From: G963676095 sp963676095
GTDB lineage: Bacteria > Bacteroidota > Bacteroidia > Bacteroidales > Prolixibacteraceae
Length of the DNA: 64,000 nucleotides
Direction: 5' to 3'
Assembly: GCA_963676095.1 (NCBI GenBank)
Contig: OY781040.1
Coordinates: forward strand, 5,332,001-5,396,000
In this document: positions 9,861-19,900 of the stretch, in pieces
How the letters are laid out: the number at the start of each line of letters is the position of its first letter
Position numbering within the stretch: position 1 is the first letter of the stretch
The notes under the pieces: generated by a model
What the model saw: only the letters and a program-made list of their open reading frames with translations
Databases searched by the model: none
Told to the model about the DNA's origin: nothing
Program-made: the position numbers and the translations under genes

Positions 9861-10720
9861 GTTCGAGTGGTTTGAGAGTTTGAATGTTTGACGCTACGCT
9901 GTTGGAGATGAGAGCATAAAGATATTGTGAACTGGTGAACTGGTGAGTTGGAGAATGAAAGAATTAGTGAATGACAGAATGAGGGAATGGGAAGAAAAAC
10001 AAAGTTCCGCGAGCCGAAACAACATTCAACCTTCGAAGTATCAAACACTCAAACGGCGTAGCCTCAAACAATAGGAACAATAAATGTTTGAATGTTTGAG
10101 GGTTTGAATGTTTGACGCTATGCTGTTGGGGGAAGGAATATTGAGAACTGGTAAGTTGGTGAACTGGAGAATGAAAGAATGATTGAATGAAGGAATGAGA
10201 GGATTGGAAGAAAAACAAAGCTCCGGGAGCCGAAACAACATTCAAACAACGGAGTGTCAAACGCTTAAACGGCGTAGCCTCAAACAATAGGAACAATAAA
10301 TGTTTGAATGTTTGAGGGTTTGAATGTTTGACGCTATGCTGTTGGGGGAAGGAATATTGAGAACTGGTAAGTTGGTGAACTGGAGAATGAAAGAATGATT
10401 GAATGAAGGAATGAGAGGATTGGAAGAAAAACAAAGCTCCGGGAGCCGAAACAACATTCAAACAACGGAGTGTCAAACGCTTAAACGGCGTAGCCTCAAA
10501 CAATAGGAACAATAAATGTTTGAATGTTTGAGGGTTTGAATGTTTGACGCTATGCTGTTGGGGGAAGGAATATTGAGAACTGGTAAGTTGGTGAACTGGA
10601 GAATGAAAGAATGATTGAATGAAGGAATGAGAGGATTGGAAGAAAAACAAAGCTCCGGGAGCCGAAACAACATTCAAACAACGGAGTGTCAAACGCTCAA
10701 ACGGCGTAGCCTCAAACAAT
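9861..10720. repeat. Tandem array of four 216-bp repeat units bounded by inverted repeats
   Basis: The gap between the GH35 and esterase genes (9816-10759) is filled by this array. Units 2, 3 and 4 start at 10085, 10301 and 10517, exactly 216 bp apart. Units 2 and 3 look identical. Unit 4 differs at one seen base (CGCTC for CGCTT) and stops at 10720. Unit 1 (about 9861-10084) is clearly diverged. Each unit has imperfect 19-bp inverted ends: TGTTTGACGCTATGCTGTT at 10109-10127 and, at 10268-10286, the complement of TGTTTGAGGCTACGCCGTT (3 mismatches; 2 in unit 1). The centre is low-complexity GAATGA words plus a CTCCGGGAG mini-palindrome. Because 216 is divisible by 3, minus-strand frames stay open across the units, but they are repeat artefacts. 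Shorter relatives lie at 60341-60420 and 62405-62480. Confidence 0.95.
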
Positions 10721-10759
10721 AATAATAATAACCATCGAAACTACTTTTAACAAAAAACG

Positions 10760-12196
10760 ATGCATAAAATTTATCTCTTATTTCTGGTCGTTATCACGAC
10801 AGTAACGGGTGCATCCTCCCAGTCTTTGGAGATTGCATCCATCTTTACCGACAACATGGTGCTCCAGCAAAAAACGCAGGTTCCTGTTTGGGGAACCGCC
10901 AAGCCCGGGACAAAGGTGAAGCTGACGACATCGTGGAACCGGAATCCTTATACTTGTATTGCAGGTAAGGACTCCCGCTGGAAGGTAAGCATATCAACAC
11001 CGGAGGCAGGAGGCCCATATAACTTGTTTATCGAAGGAGATAAGAAAATAACCATCCGTAATGTTTACGCCGGTGAAGTCTGGCTGGCCAGCGGACAGTC
11101 AAATATGAGCATGCCGCTGAAAGGTTATTTCTGTCAGCCGGTAATTGGTTCTACCGAAGCTATTTTTTCTTCAGAAGGACGGCACATCCATTTTATCAAT
11201 ATTCCTGTTATGGCAGCGTACAAAGCACTGGATGGTTTCAAGGCGAAATGGACCGTTGCTTCTCCTGAGACTGCTGCTGATTTTTCTGCTGTAGCCTGGT
11301 TTTTTGCCGATTTTATTCAAAAGCACCTGGATGTTCCGGTAGGGATCATTAATGCCAGTTATGGCGGTTCGAACGTTGAGGCCTGGATGACACCGGAAGC
11401 CTGCCGGAAGGATACTGCAATCGCGATTCCTCCAGCCAGTGACGAAACTTCGGAATGGATCAACAATGTTCCCACTGTCCTTTTCAACGGGATGATCAAC
11501 CCGGTAGCAGGTTACGGGATCAGGGGCGTAATCTGGTACCAGGGCGAATCCAATATTTTTGATGTTACCTGTTATGCCTCTCATTTTACCAGCTTGGTCG
11601 AAGGCTGGCGGAAAATATGGAAGGAAGGGGACTTCCCGTTTTACTATGCCCAGATTGCCCCGTACGATTATACCGAATGGAACTTTTTTACACCGCAGTA
11701 TCCCGAAATTTCGGCTTATATCAGGGAAGCCCAGTTAGCCTGTTCGTCAACAATCCCCAACAGCGGAATGGCCGTATTGCTGGATGTCGGGGAACCTTAC
11801 CTGATCCATCCCCCGCGAAAGAAAGAAGCCGGGGTAAGACTGGGGCTGCTGGCTTTGTCAAAGACTTACGGGGGAAAAGGGTTTGAAGCAGAAAGTCCCC
11901 AATACGACAGGATGGAGCTAGACGGGAATAAGGCTATTATCTATTTTAAAAACCAGTTTAACGGTATTACCAGTTATGGCAGGCCTCTGACTTTGTTCGA
12001 AATAGCAGGAGAGAATCATGTGTTTGTAAAAGCCGGTGCCTATATCGATCAGGATAAGGGGACCGTGGTGGTATCCGGTAAACTGGTGCAGACGCCCGTT
12101 GCTGTAAGGTATGCCTTTAAAAATTACGTTCAGGCAGAATTGTTCGGAACAGGCGGGCTCCCTGTTTCATCGTTCAGAACAGACGACTGGAAATAG
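10760..12196 (+). CDS. Sialate O-acetylesterase-like (SASA/SGNH) carbohydrate esterase
   Basis: This 478-residue secreted protein (signal peptide about 1-20) is predicted to remove O-acetyl groups from glycans in the periplasm. The N-terminal domain IFTDNMVLQQKTQVPVWG is typical of this family. The nucleophile motif is GEVWLASGQSNM, with S114. It is followed by PVGIINASYGGSNVEAWM and GVIWYQGESN (family blocks), and a catalytic His candidate in LIHPPRKKEAG. The sialic-acid name comes from a founder enzyme; in PULs these proteins often deacetylate xylan, pectin or other sugars. Its position with a GH35, a GH43 and a membrane acyltransferase suggests an acetylated galactan-type substrate. That target is inference. 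Confidence 0.85.
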   Translation: MHKIYLLFLVVITTVTGASSQSLEIASIFTDNMVLQQKTQVPVWGTAKPGTKVKLTTSWNRNPYTCIAGKDSRWKVSISTPEAGGPYNLFIEGDKKITIRNVYAGEVWLASGQSNMSMPLKGYFCQPVIGSTEAIFSSEGRHIHFINIPVMAAYKALDGFKAKWTVASPETAADFSAVAWFFADFIQKHLDVPVGIINASYGGSNVEAWMTPEACRKDTAIAIPPASDETSEWINNVPTVLFNGMINPVAGYGIRGVIWYQGESNIFDVTCYASHFTSLVEGWRKIWKEGDFPFYYAQIAPYDYTEWNFFTPQYPEISAYIREAQLACSSTIPNSGMAVLLDVGEPYLIHPPRKKEAGVRLGLLALSKTYGGKGFEAESPQYDRMELDGNKAIIYFKNQFNGITSYGRPLTLFEIAGENHVFVKAGAYIDQDKGTVVVSGKLVQTPVAVRYAFKNYVQAELFGTGGLPVSSFRTDDWK

Positions 12197-12293
12197 GAGA
12201 AGCTGAGTTAACAACTTGTGATTATGGAAAGATTTGTCTCCCGGAGATGCGAATTCTATGTTGACACGCAAGTACATTAATAAAATTTTTTAC

Positions 12294-13841
12294 ATGAATT
12301 ATTCCTGGTTATTGTTTTTTTCTTTTTTCATTTTTTTTTCATGTGAAGCCCCTAAAACTTCAGTCAACTACTATTTTGATCCTTTACAGGGAAATGATCT
12401 GAATCCGGGTACCTCTCCGGACCTGCCGTTTAAAAGTTTGGACAAGATCAGGGAATTGACGCTAAATCCCGGGGACAGCATCCTTTTAAAATCCGGCGAA
12501 CTGTTTCATGATTCCTTGTATATTTCGTGCAAAGGGGAAGCGGGCAAGCCTGTTGTGGTGGGAAAGTACGGGGGAAGTTCCCGTCCGCATATCATGGGTG
12601 ATGCTTCTGCTTTACAGACTGTTCATGTATTCAACTCTGAATATCTGGTCGTCCGCGATCTGGAGATATCAAACAAAGGGAAACAAATACGCCCGCACCT
12701 AAGTGGTTTACTGGTCGAACTCAGAAATTTCGGGGTAGCCAGAAATATCCTGATCGACAACCTGTTTATCCATGATGTTTATGGTTCCCTGATAAAAGGC
12801 GAAGGCAATCCGCATAAGGATGCCGGAGGCGGACAGGGGATTATGATCAGGAACCAGAAGGGGAATGATCCGGATTCGGTTCCATCCAGGTTTGACAGCC
12901 TGGTTGTGCAGAACTGTTACCTGAAAGATTGCCAGCGCAATGGGATCATGATGTGGGGCAACTGGATCCGTAAGCACTGGTTTCCCAGTACCCGTGTAGT
13001 TATCCGGAATAATGTCATCGAAGGGGTACCTGGTGACGGGATTGTCCCGGTTGGCTGCGAAGCCCCGCTGGTAGAATATAATGTCATGAGAAATTGTCCT
13101 GCTACCCTTCCTGAAACAGAGGCCTGCGACGGGATCTGGCCCTGGAGTTGTGACAATGCCGTTATCCGGTATAATATCGTCAGCGGCCACAGGTCGAAAG
13201 TCGATGGTTACGGGTTCGACTCCGACTATAATTGTACCAATTCACTGTTCGAATACAACCTGAGTTATAATAACGACGGAGGATTTTTTCTGCTCTGCAA
13301 TTCCGGAGGGTGGCCCCCTGAGTGGAGCGTCGGGAACAAAGGGACCGTGGTTCGGTACAACATCAGTATTAACGATGGAATTCGTGACAGAATGCAGAAA
13401 GGACGCTATTTTTCACCGGTAATACATTGTACCGGACCCGTCAGCAATTCTGTCATCGAAAAAAATATTTTTATATTGATTCCCGGAAATAAGGAACAGA
13501 GTGACCGGACATTGATTAGTTTTACTGACTGGAATGGTTATCCGGATAGTACGTTTTTCAGGGATAATTATATCTTTACAAAGGAAAAATACCGGACTGC
13601 CGATATTGGAAAATCAACCCGTACCTGTATTGCCAATAACCTTTATTTCGGAGATTTAAACGGGAATATGGAAGGGTTTGAGAAATGTCCCGGTCTTTTT
13701 TCCCGGATGATGTGGTGTGACCAGTCAGATCCGAATTGGAATAAGGTGTTTCAATTTATCGGGGATAAGAAAGTTGTAATTGAGGGTAAAGAGTGGCTTG
13801 TAACAGACCTGATCGGTTTAGAAAGCGGGGACGACCAATAA
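12294..13841 (+). CDS. Right-handed parallel beta-helix lipoprotein (polysaccharide-processing candidate)
   Basis: I chose the start at 12294 over an earlier in-frame ATG at 12234 because it gives a clean lipoprotein signal (MNYSWLLFFSFFIFFSCEAPK, lipid Cys 17). The 515-residue protein opens with YYFDPLQGNDLNPGTSPDLPFKSL, the usual start of pectin-lyase-like beta-helix proteins. It then shows rungs such as VIRNNVIEGVPGDGI, VEYNVMRNC and NAVIRYNIVSGH. Many Asn residues occur at turn positions. Proteins of this fold in PULs include polysaccharide lyases and some glycosidases. I cannot assign a catalytic family or residues. It lies between the esterase and the acyltransferase in one plus-strand run. 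Confidence 0.75.
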   Translation: MNYSWLLFFSFFIFFSCEAPKTSVNYYFDPLQGNDLNPGTSPDLPFKSLDKIRELTLNPGDSILLKSGELFHDSLYISCKGEAGKPVVVGKYGGSSRPHIMGDASALQTVHVFNSEYLVVRDLEISNKGKQIRPHLSGLLVELRNFGVARNILIDNLFIHDVYGSLIKGEGNPHKDAGGGQGIMIRNQKGNDPDSVPSRFDSLVVQNCYLKDCQRNGIMMWGNWIRKHWFPSTRVVIRNNVIEGVPGDGIVPVGCEAPLVEYNVMRNCPATLPETEACDGIWPWSCDNAVIRYNIVSGHRSKVDGYGFDSDYNCTNSLFEYNLSYNNDGGFFLLCNSGGWPPEWSVGNKGTVVRYNISINDGIRDRMQKGRYFSPVIHCTGPVSNSVIEKNIFILIPGNKEQSDRTLISFTDWNGYPDSTFFRDNYIFTKEKYRTADIGKSTRTCIANNLYFGDLNGNMEGFEKCPGLFSRMMWCDQSDPNWNKVFQFIGDKKVVIEGKEWLVTDLIGLESGDDQ

Positions 13842-13860
13842 CCAACAAAAATATACATTA

Positions 13861-14970
13861 ATGGAAACACAAAAAAAGAGCAGGTTGCAGTCGATCGATG
13901 CATTGCGCGGTTTCGACATGTTCTGGATTATGGGAGGACCAGGTATTATTGCTTCCCTTTATGCAATGACAGGGAGCGGATTTCTTGGAGCGGTTAACGA
14001 GCAGATGGAACATGTGCCATGGCATGGTTTTCATTTCATGGATTTGATTTTTCCTCTTTTCCTTTTTATTGCGGGCGTTTCTTTTCCTTTCTCGCTGGCA
14101 AAACGCCGGGCCAATAATCAAACAAACCAGCAAATACACCGGCATATTTTCCAGCGGGCTATCCTGTTGTTTGTATTCGGTTTGATCTATAACGGGTTAT
14201 TCCGGTTCGAGCATGTACGTTTTGCCAGTGTTTTGGCCCGTATCGGTTTTGCATGGATGTTCGGCGCGCTTATTTACATGCATACCAATAAATTGAAAAC
14301 ACGTGTAATCTGGGCATTCGGGTTGCTCATTTTTGACAGCCTTTTGCTTTCTCTAGCCCTCGCGCCGGATGCTCCTGCCGGAACGGATATTTTTTCCCCT
14401 GAAGGAAATATCGCGGCCTGGTTCGACCGGATGTTCCTGCCTGGCGCATTGTATGGCGGTAACTTTGATCCGGAGGGGCTTCTGGGACTTATTCCTGCTA
14501 CTTCCTCTGCCTTATTCGGGATGCTTTCCGGTGAACTCCTGGCATCCTCCGGGAAAATAACCTCTGAGAAAAAGGCACTTTATCTTGGAGGCGCAGGAAT
14601 CGTGTTTTTAGTCGGTGCCCTTTTACTTAATTTTGTCGTTCCGATCAACAAGGCGCTCTGGAGCCCTTCTTTTGTGCTTGTTACTGCCGGGATCAGTCTT
14701 TTGCTGCTTGCCCTTTTCTACTGGATCATCGATGTAAAGGAATACCGGAAATGGTCTTTCCCCTTCCAGGTAATCGGGCTTAATTCCATCACCATTTACA
14801 TGGCTCAGTCCATTGTTGATTTCTGGGGAATATCGAACTTTTTTCTTGGCGGGATTGCTTCCATGTTTTCCAAAGAGGCGGGGGGCCTGATCCTCAGTTG
14901 CGGCTATATAGCTGTTTGCTGGCTTTTCCTTTGGTTTTTATATAAAAAGAAGATCTTTCTGAAGGTATAA
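13861..14970 (+). CDS. DUF5009/HGSNAT-like polytopic membrane acyltransferase
   Basis: This 369-residue inner-membrane protein has about ten hydrophobic segments. The N-terminal motif RLQSIDALRGFDMFWI and the block HGFHFMDLIFPLFLFIAGVSFPFSL are characteristic of the heparan-alpha-glucosaminide N-acetyltransferase / DUF5009 group found at the ends of many Bacteroidota PULs. The family is thought to move acetyl groups across the membrane onto sugars, but the function of bacterial members is not established. It is the last gene of PUL 1, 19 bp after the beta-helix gene and just before a strong hairpin. A link to the deacetylase at 10760 is attractive but untested. Confidence 0.8.
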   Translation: METQKKSRLQSIDALRGFDMFWIMGGPGIIASLYAMTGSGFLGAVNEQMEHVPWHGFHFMDLIFPLFLFIAGVSFPFSLAKRRANNQTNQQIHRHIFQRAILLFVFGLIYNGLFRFEHVRFASVLARIGFAWMFGALIYMHTNKLKTRVIWAFGLLIFDSLLLSLALAPDAPAGTDIFSPEGNIAAWFDRMFLPGALYGGNFDPEGLLGLIPATSSALFGMLSGELLASSGKITSEKKALYLGGAGIVFLVGALLLNFVVPINKALWSPSFVLVTAGISLLLLALFYWIIDVKEYRKWSFPFQVIGLNSITIYMAQSIVDFWGISNFFLGGIASMFSKEAGGLILSCGYIAVCWLFLWFLYKKKIFLKV

Positions 14971-14983
14971 CCTTTCAAATACA

Positions 14984-15027
14984 AGGAGACGCAGCAACCT
15001 GTTATTTAACAGGTTGCTGCGTCTCCT
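14984..15027. terminator. Perfect 21-bp inverted repeat between convergent PULs (probable bidirectional terminator)
   Basis: The left arm is 14984-15004 and the right arm 15007-15027, with no mismatches and only TT between the arms. The core is GCAGCAACCTG/CAGGTTGCTGC. It lies 14 bases after the acyltransferase stop and 74 bases beyond the end of the opposing SusD gene (15101), so it can serve both directions. No long U-run follows on the plus strand. Confidence 0.75.
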
Positions 15028-15100
15028 GTGGATGATTTCTCAGATTTATTGAGATTTTTTATTGTCCTTTGCTGTTTTTCTGTATTATGGCTGATCCCTT

Positions 15101-16891
15101 CTACTCATACCCCGGGTTCTGGACCAGTTTTGAATTTTTATTGAGTTCATCCCTGGAAATCGGCAAAAAATAGGCTTTGTCGTCCCAGCTTCCGGTGGTA
15201 ATCCGGTAAGGCGTGATGGTAGGGACCGTGGCTGTTGTATGGTCTGCCTGCAGCTCGTAAACAATTTTGACCCCGTACATGTCATGATAAGCTTCCGGGC
15301 CAATCAACCAACGCCGGACATCGAAAAAACGCTGATCTTCTCCCAGCATTTCCACCCGTCGTTCGTTGCGGCAACGTGTCAGTAAATCGTCTCCCGAATC
15401 TGTAATCTCCGGCATATAGGCCCTTTTCCTGATCATGTTTAGGTACGTTCTTGCCTCACCTTCTTCCCCCAATCCGATACAGGCCTCGGCATAATTCAGT
15501 AATATCTCGGCATAACGAAAATAACGCCAGGTTAAATCGGCATGTCTGTCCCAGCTCGACGAGATCGAGGTGGACAGGTTTAAATACTTCTTACAACCTG
15601 TTCCTGTTTCATTGCAGTTCCAGTTATTGATCGGACCATACTCGGTATCCAGACCCCAAACGTCTTTTTCCGAGTTTGTTTCCTCGTCCCAGGTTTCCCA
15701 ATGCCCGGCCTGCATCACCCCGACAGGATCCTGGTCCGTAGCGTCGTCCGTACGCGGTCTTAGTGTATCACCCTCATAAATTACAGTCCCGTAGAAGCGG
15801 GGGTCACGATTTTTATACGGTTCAGCAGCCTGAGCCGGATTATCCCAAGAGAACTTTGTCCCGTCCGCCATTTCATAAGCATCCACAGTCGATTTTGTAA
15901 AGCCGTTCTGTCCGTTTCCGTACCATCCGCAGGGGTAATACTGGAACCAGTAGACCCCTTTGCTTGCATCTGCATTCCAGTACCTGACGAAAATATCTTC
16001 GCTGGTTGCCGATGTCTCAATAAAAAGATTATGGTAGTTTGTCGAAGCAACTTTGGCAGAAGCCGGCTCCGGTTCATATAAGCTGTAAAGGCCTAAATCC
16101 ATTACGGCTTTCGCCGCATCTTTAGCAGCTTGCCAGCGGTCACGCTGATTACCGTCAACATATCCGAGATATTCCGGATTACTGTAGCCGGAAAACAGAC
16201 CTGTATTGTGCAAATCACTGGCGGCATAAAGCAACGTTCTTGATTTTAGGGCTAAAGCCGCCCCTTTTGTGGCCCTGCCGATGTTGTCGCCGGTATTCAC
16301 TTCCGGCAATAAACTTGCAGCAGTATCACATTCATCAACAATAAAATCGATACAATCTTCATAACTGGAACGGGCTATTGAAAAATCATCAGTCAATTTA
16401 TAGGACCAGGTGACCAATGGCACTCCTCCGTAATAACTGACGAGCATATGATAAAACCAGGCCCTCAGGAAAGTCACTTCCCCCTTCATTCTTTCCTTGT
16501 CTGTTTTTCCATCAGTTAATTCCGTGCTTTCCGGGAGATTATCAATATTTTCCAGAAAAATGTTACATTTCCGGATGTAACTGTATGTGGAGCTCCAGGA
16601 ACCCCAACTGGTAGCATTATCAGCCGTCATCAGCATATTATTGAATGTATAATCATCATAATCAGACCGGGCCCGGCATTCATCGGCCCAGTAACTGGTT
16701 ATACAGTAATGATCGTCATTCCAGGGAAGGTTACTGTAAATATCATTAACATAGGCCTGGGCCAAAGAAATGTCCGACCAGACATCATCCGATGAATATT
16801 CCGTTAAGTCCTTCGTATTCAAAACATCGCTGCATGATGTAAAAACGAATACAAATGCGAGGCTCAAATATAAGATTGATAACTTTTTCAT
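15101..16891 (-). CDS. SusD/RagB-family surface glycan-binding lipoprotein (locus 2)
   Basis: This 596-residue protein has lipid Cys 20 (VFTSCSDVLNTKD). Family blocks are KGEVTFLRAWFYHMLVSYYGGVPLVTW, NRDPRFYGTVIYEGD, WRYFRYAEILLNYAEACIGLGEEGEA and RCRNERRVEMLGEDQRFFDVRRW. It ends in LVQNPGYE. It follows its SusC with only 10 bp between the genes, so the two are co-transcribed and probably form one transporter. The core resembles the SusD at 4138-5826 across the convergence point. No enzyme gene follows; the next feature downstream is the shared hairpin at 14984-15027. Confidence 0.95.
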   Translation of the reverse strand: MKKLSILYLSLAFVFVFTSCSDVLNTKDLTEYSSDDVWSDISLAQAYVNDIYSNLPWNDDHYCITSYWADECRARSDYDDYTFNNMLMTADNATSWGSWSSTYSYIRKCNIFLENIDNLPESTELTDGKTDKERMKGEVTFLRAWFYHMLVSYYGGVPLVTWSYKLTDDFSIARSSYEDCIDFIVDECDTAASLLPEVNTGDNIGRATKGAALALKSRTLLYAASDLHNTGLFSGYSNPEYLGYVDGNQRDRWQAAKDAAKAVMDLGLYSLYEPEPASAKVASTNYHNLFIETSATSEDIFVRYWNADASKGVYWFQYYPCGWYGNGQNGFTKSTVDAYEMADGTKFSWDNPAQAAEPYKNRDPRFYGTVIYEGDTLRPRTDDATDQDPVGVMQAGHWETWDEETNSEKDVWGLDTEYGPINNWNCNETGTGCKKYLNLSTSISSSWDRHADLTWRYFRYAEILLNYAEACIGLGEEGEARTYLNMIRKRAYMPEITDSGDDLLTRCRNERRVEMLGEDQRFFDVRRWLIGPEAYHDMYGVKIVYELQADHTTATVPTITPYRITTGSWDDKAYFLPISRDELNKNSKLVQNPGYE

Positions 16892-16901
16892 ATTCGATAA
16901 T

Positions 16902-19900
16902 CTAAAAGGTTACTGTTACTCCAAGGTTCACTGTTTTGTTTGAAGGATAAACCTCGCTGCTCACGCCGGCAGCACCGCTGGCCGAATTTGGCGATTCCGG
17001 ATCGAAGTCCTTCATCTTCGTGAAAGTACACAGGTTTTGCCCGTTAATATATACCCGCATTCCCTCCAGTCCGAATTTCTTCAGAAGCGGGGAAGACAGG
17101 TTGTACCCGATTTCCGTGCTTTTAAGACGCAAATAGTTACTGCTCCTTACCCAGTAGGTGTTATTGGGCGCCCCGTCGGTCATCCAGTATTCTGTAGCGC
17201 GGTTCCATGCCCGGGGATGTGTTGTGCTCGGATGATCTTCTGTCCAGCGGTCTTTAATTTCGTTATACATGAAGTTGCCGCATTCGCCCGAGAATTCCAT
17301 GTAGGCCCTGACAGCCCCGGCCGCTCCCTGGAACAGCGCATTCATATAAAAATTCTTATACTGTAAATTGATGTTCACCCCGCCGGTTAGTCTCGGGATG
17401 TTGGTCTTGCTATTCCTGACTTTGTCCTCCCCGTCAATTTCTCCATCCCCGTTTACATCTTCAAAAATAAGATCCCCCGGGCGCGCATCCGAATAATGCG
17501 GGTAAGCATCGACTGCAGCCTGGTCTTTAAATACTCCGATTGCATGATAATACAGCGCTGCATTCATCGGGCGTCCGGTGGATTGCTGGTACTCCGGGAC
17601 CCCAGGCGTTTCGTCCCAGAATTTAATTTTATTCCTCGCATACGAAGCATTAACCGAAACCTGGTATTTAAAGTCCCTCACTTTATTCTGATAACCTACC
17701 TGAGCCTCAACTCCCTGGTTGATCACTTTACCGATATTCTCCTGCGGCAGGGTCAACCCGGCAGTAGCAGGCACCGAAGCATTCCTGTAACAGAGGATTT
17801 TCGAGCGGAGATTGTAAAAATAGTCAAAACTTACATTGAACCTGTTATCCAGGACCTGGCTGTCAAAGCCGATATTATACTGGTTGGCCACTTCCCAGGT
17901 GATATTTTCATTTGGGATCCGTGTGGAAACCAGTGTTTTTTCGGAAACATCCTCGTTAAACAGGTAAGTGCCGCTGTAAGCAAAAGATTCGGTAAACTGG
18001 TACGGATCTACCCGGTCGTTTCCCGTTTGGCCCCAGGAGCCCCGTAATTTGAAATAGTTGATAAACGGGAGCCTGTTTTTCCAGAAATTCTCGTTTGAGG
18101 TGATCCATCCCAGGGAAATGCCGGGAAAGAAACCGTACCGGTGCCCCTTTTTAAAAATGTACGACCCGTCCTCCCTTGCTATAAATTCAAACAAGTATCT
18201 GGAATCGAGATTATAATTTATCCTGCCAAAATAATTTAAATAAGCGCTCTCGCTGGAAGACCCGCCATTATCCTTCAACGAAGCGCCCCCTTCATCCAAC
18301 TCATCTATTGATTCAGAAGAATAATAACGTCTGAACGCATTGAATCCCATTTCATCTCCGGTGATACGTTCCATTCCTAAAAGGACCTTCACATCATGTT
18401 TCCCGGCAAAAACCCGGCTATAATTAACCAGCGCATTAAGGGTAACCGTGGTCCCGTCGGTCATCCACTGTTGCAGCCGGGCATCTGTGTATCCTTTTTT
18501 TACTTTGGTAAGGGTTGGCACATTGTCATCGCCATAGGATGATCCGTCCCAGGTATATAAGTACCATGGCGTTATCCAGCGTTTGCGGTTGTAAAAAGTT
18601 TTATCGACAGAAGCGTTACCCGTTACAGACAACCCTTTGATCCACGGGATGTCCACAACCAGTTTCATGTTGCTTTGCATGACGTAGGTTTTCTTCTTGT
18701 CGTAACCCGTGGCATCCGTGACCAAAACAACCGGGTTCGCGCCATATTCCACATCGGGACCAGGTTCCCCTGTTGGCCAGTAAGCAGGCAAATAGGGATA
18801 GGCCCTGTTCATGGCCCACCAGACATTCTGATTATTGTCCCCGCCGCTGTCGCCGGTTCCTGAATAATGTCTCTTTTCCTGCCTTCCTGACAAGTCGAAA
18901 CTAAGATGAATATGGTCCGATACCTTTGTATCCAGGTTACTGGTAAAATCGGTCTGGGAATAATAGATTGCGCTGTTCCTGAAAATTCCATCCTGGTATT
19001 TGGTCCCCACAGACACGAAATATTTTACAGCTTCCGATCCGCCGGATAAGGATAAATTCATATAATTCTGCGGCGACCAGGGCTTAATGGTTGCGTCAAA
19101 CCAGTCTGTATTCGGGTGCCCCCACGGATCTGAGCCATCCCGGTATAGCTGAATGTCTTCATCGGTATATTTTTGGTCTTCGCCTGCGTAAGATTTAATT
19201 TCGTTGATCAGTTGGGCATAGGTAGCCGCATCGGCCATTCGGGGAAGCACCGTGGGTTTGTTATACCCCTGGTTTAAAGAAAGAGTAATCGTAGGTTTTC
19301 CGCTCGATCCACGTTTTGTAGTTACCAAAATAACGCCATTGGCGGCTTTAGCTCCATAAATAGCGGCAGAAGCATCTTTTAAAACAGTAACAGATTCAAT
19401 CGTAGCCGGGTCGAGGCGGTCCAGGCTCCTGCCCGCAATTCCGTCCACCACAACCAGCGGGGTATTGTCGTTCAGGGTATTTTCACCGCGGATCCGTAAA
19501 ACGGAATCATCATTTCCAGGTTCGCCCGTTCTTGAGATAACCACCAGTCCGGGTAACTGGCCAGCCAGCGAATTTGAAAAATTGACGGAAGGCGTTTTTG
19601 CCAAACGTTCTCCTTCCACATTACTGACGGAACCTGTTAAGGTGGCTTTCTTCTGAGTGCCATAACCCACAGCTACCACCTCGTCAAGCCCGATGGTTTC
19701 TTCCTGCATTTTCGCGTTGATATTCGTTTTTCCCGAAACAGTTATTTCCAGGTTTTTCATTCCTACAAAGGAAAAGACAAGTGTCGCGTCCTCCTGTACT
19801 TCCCTTAAATTGTAGTTTCCATCTGGATCAGTGATTGTACCCATCGTAGTTCCTTTTACGATTACGGTAACACCGGGTAACGGAGCACCTGAGGAATCGG

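Noticed and set aside
9964..10719. Long minus-strand frame (251 codons) and three identical 66-codon frames
   Set aside because: They stay open only because the repeat unit is 216 bp, a multiple of three. The sequence is low-complexity and has no protein-like features.
9861..10720. Possible CRISPR array
   Set aside because: The repeats are 216 bp, with no short repeat/unique-spacer alternation and no cas genes nearby.
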